Assembly: GCA_047975545.1 (NCBI GenBank)
Contig: JBKEDS010000079.1
Span: 1 to 7,978 of the forward strand
Length of the DNA stretch: 7,978 bases
Direction of reading: 5' to 3'
Source of the DNA: JBKEDS01 sp047975545
GTDB lineage: Bacteria; Bacteroidota; Bacteroidia; Flavobacteriales; Flavobacteriaceae
This document shows positions 5,416 to 7,978 of this stretch, in pieces. The notes below the pieces were generated by a model. It ran no database searches. It saw only the letters and a program-made list of their open reading frames with translations, and was not told the origin of the DNA. The position numbers and the translations under genes are program-made. How positions within the stretch are numbered: position 1 is the stretch's first letter; the number at the start of each line of letters is the position of its first letter.

Positions 5416-7425
5416 ATGTTACAAGCACCGTTTTTTATTGAAGCCTTAAAGATGCAAAAAACAATTAATCAAAATTCATTGTTAAAAAACACCATAAAAA
5501 TAAAATACGTTTTATTAATAGTAACGCTTGCCTGCAGTTTGGGGCATGCCCAAAAAAAACCAAGTCGCATAAGCAAGGAATTGGGGTTTTCGGACAATAA
5601 GGACACCACATCCATAAAAAGCAAAACAAAAATTACCGATTATTTAATAATTTCCCACACTAACGACACCACTTATCTCGATACCACGCTTACCTTACAA
5701 AAAGAATATAAGTTTAATTATTTACGAAAGGACGATTTTGGCCTCATGCCGTTTTCCAACATGGGGCAAACCTACAACAGTTTAACCTACAATTTCCAAA
5801 ACACGGCTTTAATGCCAAGTTTGGGCGCAAGGGGCAAACACTTTAATTATATGGAAATTGCCGACATAAACTATTACAGGGTACCCACGCCGCTAACCGA
5901 GCTTATGTTTAAAACAGCGTTCGAACAAGGGCAGTTGGCCGATTCGTTTTTTACCATAAACACCTCGCCCCAGCTTAACTTTTCAATAGCCTATAAAGGG
6001 CTGCGCTCCCTGGGCAAGTACCAGCACATTTTGGCCAGTACCGGAAATTTTAGGGTAACCACCAACTACACCACCAAAAACAAACGCTATAACGCCAAGG
6101 CCCACATAGTAACCCAAGATATAATGAACGAGGAAAACGGCGGTATAATAGACGACCACGTTCAATACTTCGAGTCGGGCGACGAAGAATACCGCGACCG
6201 CTCCATTTTCGAGGTCAATTTCGAAAATGCCGAAAACATGCTACGGGGCAAGCGTTTCCACTTAGACCACGGCTATGCCCTGCTCAATAAAAAGGACTCC
6301 CTGTCCAAAAACCAAATAAGCCTCGGCCATATTATATCGTTCGAGGACAAGTATTACGAATACTCCCAATCCTCGGCCAATAGCTATTTTGGCGATGCCT
6401 TTAAAAGCTCAGGCCTAAAGGATCGTGCCACCCTCGAAGCCTTTTATAACCAACTGCACCTAAATTACAGCAACAATATTATAGGCGATTTGCAATTTAA
6501 CATCAGCAATACCAACTACAATTATGGTTACGACAAGCTAATATACTTTTCCCAGGACAATATAATACCCAACCGCCTAAAAGGAAACATATTTGCGGCG
6601 GGCGGAAAATACCACAAACAATACAAAGGCTTCGACTTGTCGGGCGAACTTGGCGCCAACATATCTGGTCAGTTCAACGGCAACTACATAAAAGCAACCG
6701 CCTCGTTTAAACTAACCGACGATGTGTTTGCCAGCGCAACCATAAACCATAGCTCCAAAGCACCAAACTATAATACCTTATTATATCAAAGTAATTATGT
6801 CGATTATAACTGGAAAAACAATTTTAGTAACACCCAAACCCAGCAACTGGCCTTTCAGGTAAAATACAAAAAATGGATTAATCTATCGGTCGATTACTCC
6901 ACCATAACCAACCACGTATACTTTACCAAGGCGGCCGATACCCTACAAGTTAAACCAGTACAGTACGGCGGCACCATGAATTACCTGCGCGCCAAGCTCG
7001 AAAACGAAATACCCTTTGGCAAGTTCGCCCTAACCAATACCATACTATACCAAAATGTACAAAACGGTAGCGGCGTGCTAAACGTGCCCGAGCTGCTAAC
7101 CCGCAACACCCTGTCGTTTTCCACCGATATGTTCAATCGCGCCCTGTTCCTCCAAACAGGCGTAACCCTAAAATACTTCACCAAGTACTATATGGGCGCC
7201 TACAACCCCGTCCTGGCCGAATTTTACACCCAAAACAACCAAGAGTACGGCGGTTTCCCCATGCTCGACTACTTTATAAACGTAAAAATCCGCCAAACCC
7301 GCATATACCTCAAGGCCGAGCACTTTAACTCCGCCTTTACCGGCTATAACTATTATTCCGCGCCCAACAACCCCTATCGCGACTTTATCGTCCGTTTCGG
7401 CGTCGTGTGGAACTTCTTTTTGTAA
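5416..7425 (+). CDS. Putative porin, outer-membrane beta-barrel (Porin_10-like)
   Basis: The 669-residue protein is predicted to be an outer-membrane barrel. A hydrophobic export segment YVLLIVTLACSLGHAQ lies at about residues 30-46, with likely cleavage at GHA-Q. Starting at the second Met (5452) would give a more normal signal peptide and 657 residues, so the true start is uncertain. The mature protein opens with a polar region, then FGLMPFSNMGQTYNSLTYNF and TPLTELMFKTAFEQGQ. It continues with TSPQLNFSIAYKGLRSLGKY, which I recognise from the Bacteroidota 'putative porin' family. The rest is alternating amphipathic strands rich in Tyr, Asn and Phe. The chain ends FGVVWNFFL, an aromatic terminal strand expected of a BAM substrate. 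There is no TonB box or plug domain, so it is not a TonB receptor. It is transcribed alone, divergent from the WYL gene, and followed by an intrinsic terminator. It looks like core chromosome. The substrate is unknown. Confidence 0.85.
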   Translation: MLQAPFFIEALKMQKTINQNSLLKNTIKIKYVLLIVTLACSLGHAQKKPSRISKELGFSDNKDTTSIKSKTKITDYLIISHTNDTTYLDTTLTLQKEYKFNYLRKDDFGLMPFSNMGQTYNSLTYNFQNTALMPSLGARGKHFNYMEIADINYYRVPTPLTELMFKTAFEQGQLADSFFTINTSPQLNFSIAYKGLRSLGKYQHILASTGNFRVTTNYTTKNKRYNAKAHIVTQDIMNEENGGIIDDHVQYFESGDEEYRDRSIFEVNFENAENMLRGKRFHLDHGYALLNKKDSLSKNQISLGHIISFEDKYYEYSQSSANSYFGDAFKSSGLKDRATLEAFYNQLHLNYSNNIIGDLQFNISNTNYNYGYDKLIYFSQDNIIPNRLKGNIFAAGGKYHKQYKGFDLSGELGANISGQFNGNYIKATASFKLTDDVFASATINHSSKAPNYNTLLYQSNYVDYNWKNNFSNTQTQQLAFQVKYKKWINLSVDYSTITNHVYFTKAADTLQVKPVQYGGTMNYLRAKLENEIPFGKFALTNTILYQNVQNGSGVLNVPELLTRNTLSFSTDMFNRALFLQTGVTLKYFTKYYMGAYNPVLAEFYTQNNQEYGGFPMLDYFINVKIRQTRIYLKAEHFNSAFTGYNYYSAPNNPYRDFIVRFGVVWNFFL

Positions 7426-7434
7426 ATAGTTTTT

Positions 7435-7590
7435 GGGCGTTCCCCTCTCGGGTCGGGCTTTCCGCTGTATCTTTCATGCCGAACTTGTTTCGGCATCTTT
7501 TTAAAACAAGGTATTGCCCCATGCAAAGCCTTGTTCGAGCGTTCGTTTTCCAAGGCATAAAAGGATGCCGCTTCAATCCCTAACGCGCCC
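7435..7590. repeat. Long imperfect inverted-repeat element downstream of the porin
   Basis: The left end GGGCGTT (7435-7441) and right end AACGCGCCC (7582-7590) are complementary apart from two extra bases. CGGCATC (7491-7497) is a perfect complement of GATGCCG (7564-7570). The latter pairing competes with the terminator hairpin that shares its left arm. Smaller pairs inside (AACAAGG / CCTTGTT and GCCTTG / CAAGGC, about 7504-7556) allow a branched fold. The open frames crossing this region are low-complexity and are not genes. Confidence 0.45.
7476..7501 (+). terminator. Intrinsic terminator of the porin gene
   Basis: ATGCCGAA (7476-7483) and TTCGGCAT (7489-7496) form a perfect 8-bp stem with loop CTTGT, followed by CTTTTT. 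It lies 51 bases after the porin stop. The same palindrome also resembles a dispersed repeat type I associate with Bacteroidota (from memory). Confidence 0.75.
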
Positions 7591-7629
7591 GCCCGCCGTA
7601 AGTAGTGCCGCCTCCAATACCCACACCCA

Positions 7630-7672
7630 CCCGCAACCCGCAACCCGCCCACCCGCTAACCCGCTAACCCGC
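7630..7672. repeat. Short tandem repeat, six CCCGC units
   Basis: CCCGC recurs at 7630, 7637, 7644, 7652, 7660 and 7668. The period is 7 bases (ACCCGCA type) for the first units and then 8 bases (AACCCGCT type). The block is strikingly C-rich and G-poor on the plus strand in an otherwise AT-rich region, and lies just before the promoter region. Confidence 0.8.
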
Positions 7673-7690
7673 TCCTTTCCAGCACCTTGC

Positions 7691-7751
7691 AAAAAAGGTT
7701 AAAAAAAACCGCAAAAAGCCATTGCCAAACCAAAAAAGGGGCTTATGTTTG
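7691..7751 (+). promoter_or_regulatory. Upstream rRNA-type promoter P1 with phased A-tracts
   Basis: The -33 TTG (7722-7724) and -7 TATGTTTG (7744-7751) are separated by 19 bp. The -7 is followed by CACCCGC, a GC-rich discriminator. A-tracts at 7691-7696, 7701-7708 and 7713-7717 are spaced about one helical turn apart and would act as an UP-like or curved element. Confidence 0.6.
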
Positions 7752-7791
7752 CACCCGCAAAACGGGGTACGGATTTGCAAAGAAGTTCCTT

Positions 7792-7867
7792 AAAAAAAAC
7801 CGGATTAAAAAAAATCGAAAAAAACTTCAAAAAAGTTTTGGTAGGTTAAAAAACGGTTTTATATTTG
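7792..7867 (+). promoter_or_regulatory. Downstream rRNA-type promoter P2 with phased A-tracts
   Basis: TTTG (7837-7840) and TATATTTG (7860-7867) match the Bacteroidota -33/-7 consensus with the same 19-bp spacer as P1, and are followed by the same CACCCGC. A-tracts at 7792-7799, 7807-7814, 7818-7824 and 7829-7834 precede it, the last three about 10.5 bp apart. No protein gene follows in the window, so the promoters most likely serve a stable-RNA operon. Confidence 0.7.
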
Positions 7868-7910
7868 CACCCGCTTAACAAGGAAACGCGTTAACGAGGA
7901 AGATAAAAAA

Positions 7911-7978
7911 GTTCATGGACATATTGAATTGACAGCGTAAGGTTCGTATTGGAAACGATACGAATCGACAAAGAGAAC
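7911..7978 (+). ncRNA. Probable rRNA operon leader (16S gene beyond right edge)
   Basis: GTTCATGGACATATTGAATT followed by GACAGCG resembles the conserved leader and spacer motif of flavobacterial rRNA operons (GTTCATTGACATATTG, recalled from memory), with one change here. A hairpin follows: TTCGTAT (7943-7949) pairs with ATACGAA (7958-7964), extendable by G-T pairs. No 16S sequence is reached, so the identity rests on the motif and on the strong tandem promoters. Confidence 0.55.

Noticed and set aside
5983..7184. Minus-strand ORFs inside the porin gene
   Set aside because: They are shadow frames of the barrel-encoding sequence, with no recognisable features.
5416..7425. TonB-dependent receptor
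   Set aside because: There is no TonB box or plug domain, and the length and internal motifs fit the smaller Bacteroidota porin family.
7374..7878. Short ORFs of 60-92 codons after the porin
   Set aside because: They cross the terminator, tandem repeats and promoter A-tracts; the products are low-complexity or lysine-rich artefacts.

Overview
The window looks like a chromosomal segment of a marine-type Flavobacteriia (Bacteroidota). It is AT-rich and shows no Shine-Dalgarno pattern. Several promoters fit the Bacteroidota form (TTG, 18-20 bp spacer, TAnnTTTG). It also carries a Porin_10-type outer-membrane protein and dispersed palindromic repeats of types I associate with this group (from memory, not searched).

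Layout. (1) 1-962, minus strand: a small GIY-YIG nuclease gene is split in two by a 799-bp insert (136-934). The insert has the anatomy of an integron gene cassette: one secreted-protein gene that starts 11 bases after the left boundary, followed by a large folded recombination-site-like structure (136-263). Removing it in silico rejoins the nuclease reading frame exactly. (2) 983-1095: a REP-like palindromic array lies between the nuclease start and the hsdM stop. (3) 1106-2581, minus: a type I restriction-modification methyltransferase (HsdM) with its own promoter and an in-frame copy of the same REP repeat near its C-terminus. HsdS and HsdR are not in view and could lie beyond the left edge. 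(4) 2680-3459, minus: an unrecognised five-segment membrane protein. (5) 3460-3657: an intergenic stretch with interlocked inverted repeats and a second type of palindromic repeat. (6) 3658-5056, minus: a WYL-domain regulator followed by a HIRAN-domain protein, which has its own candidate promoter overlapping a palindrome. (7) 5057-5415: a spacer with a doubtful short ORF. (8) 5416-7425, plus: a putative porin with a terminator. (9) 7426-7978: non-coding DNA with a long imperfect inverted repeat, a CCCGC tandem repeat, and two strong tandem promoters with GC-rich discriminators and phased A-tracts. These lead into what looks like a ribosomal RNA operon leader; the 16S gene itself would begin just past the right edge.

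How it fits together. The left two thirds read as an accessory or defence-type region, with a type I methylase, a WYL regulator, a HIRAN protein, an orphan membrane protein, REP repeats and a cassette. It lies next to housekeeping DNA (porin and the probable rRNA operon). The strongest new observation is the cassette-like insertion with its folded attC-like end and precise in-silico excision. No integrase, transposase or CRISPR array is visible.
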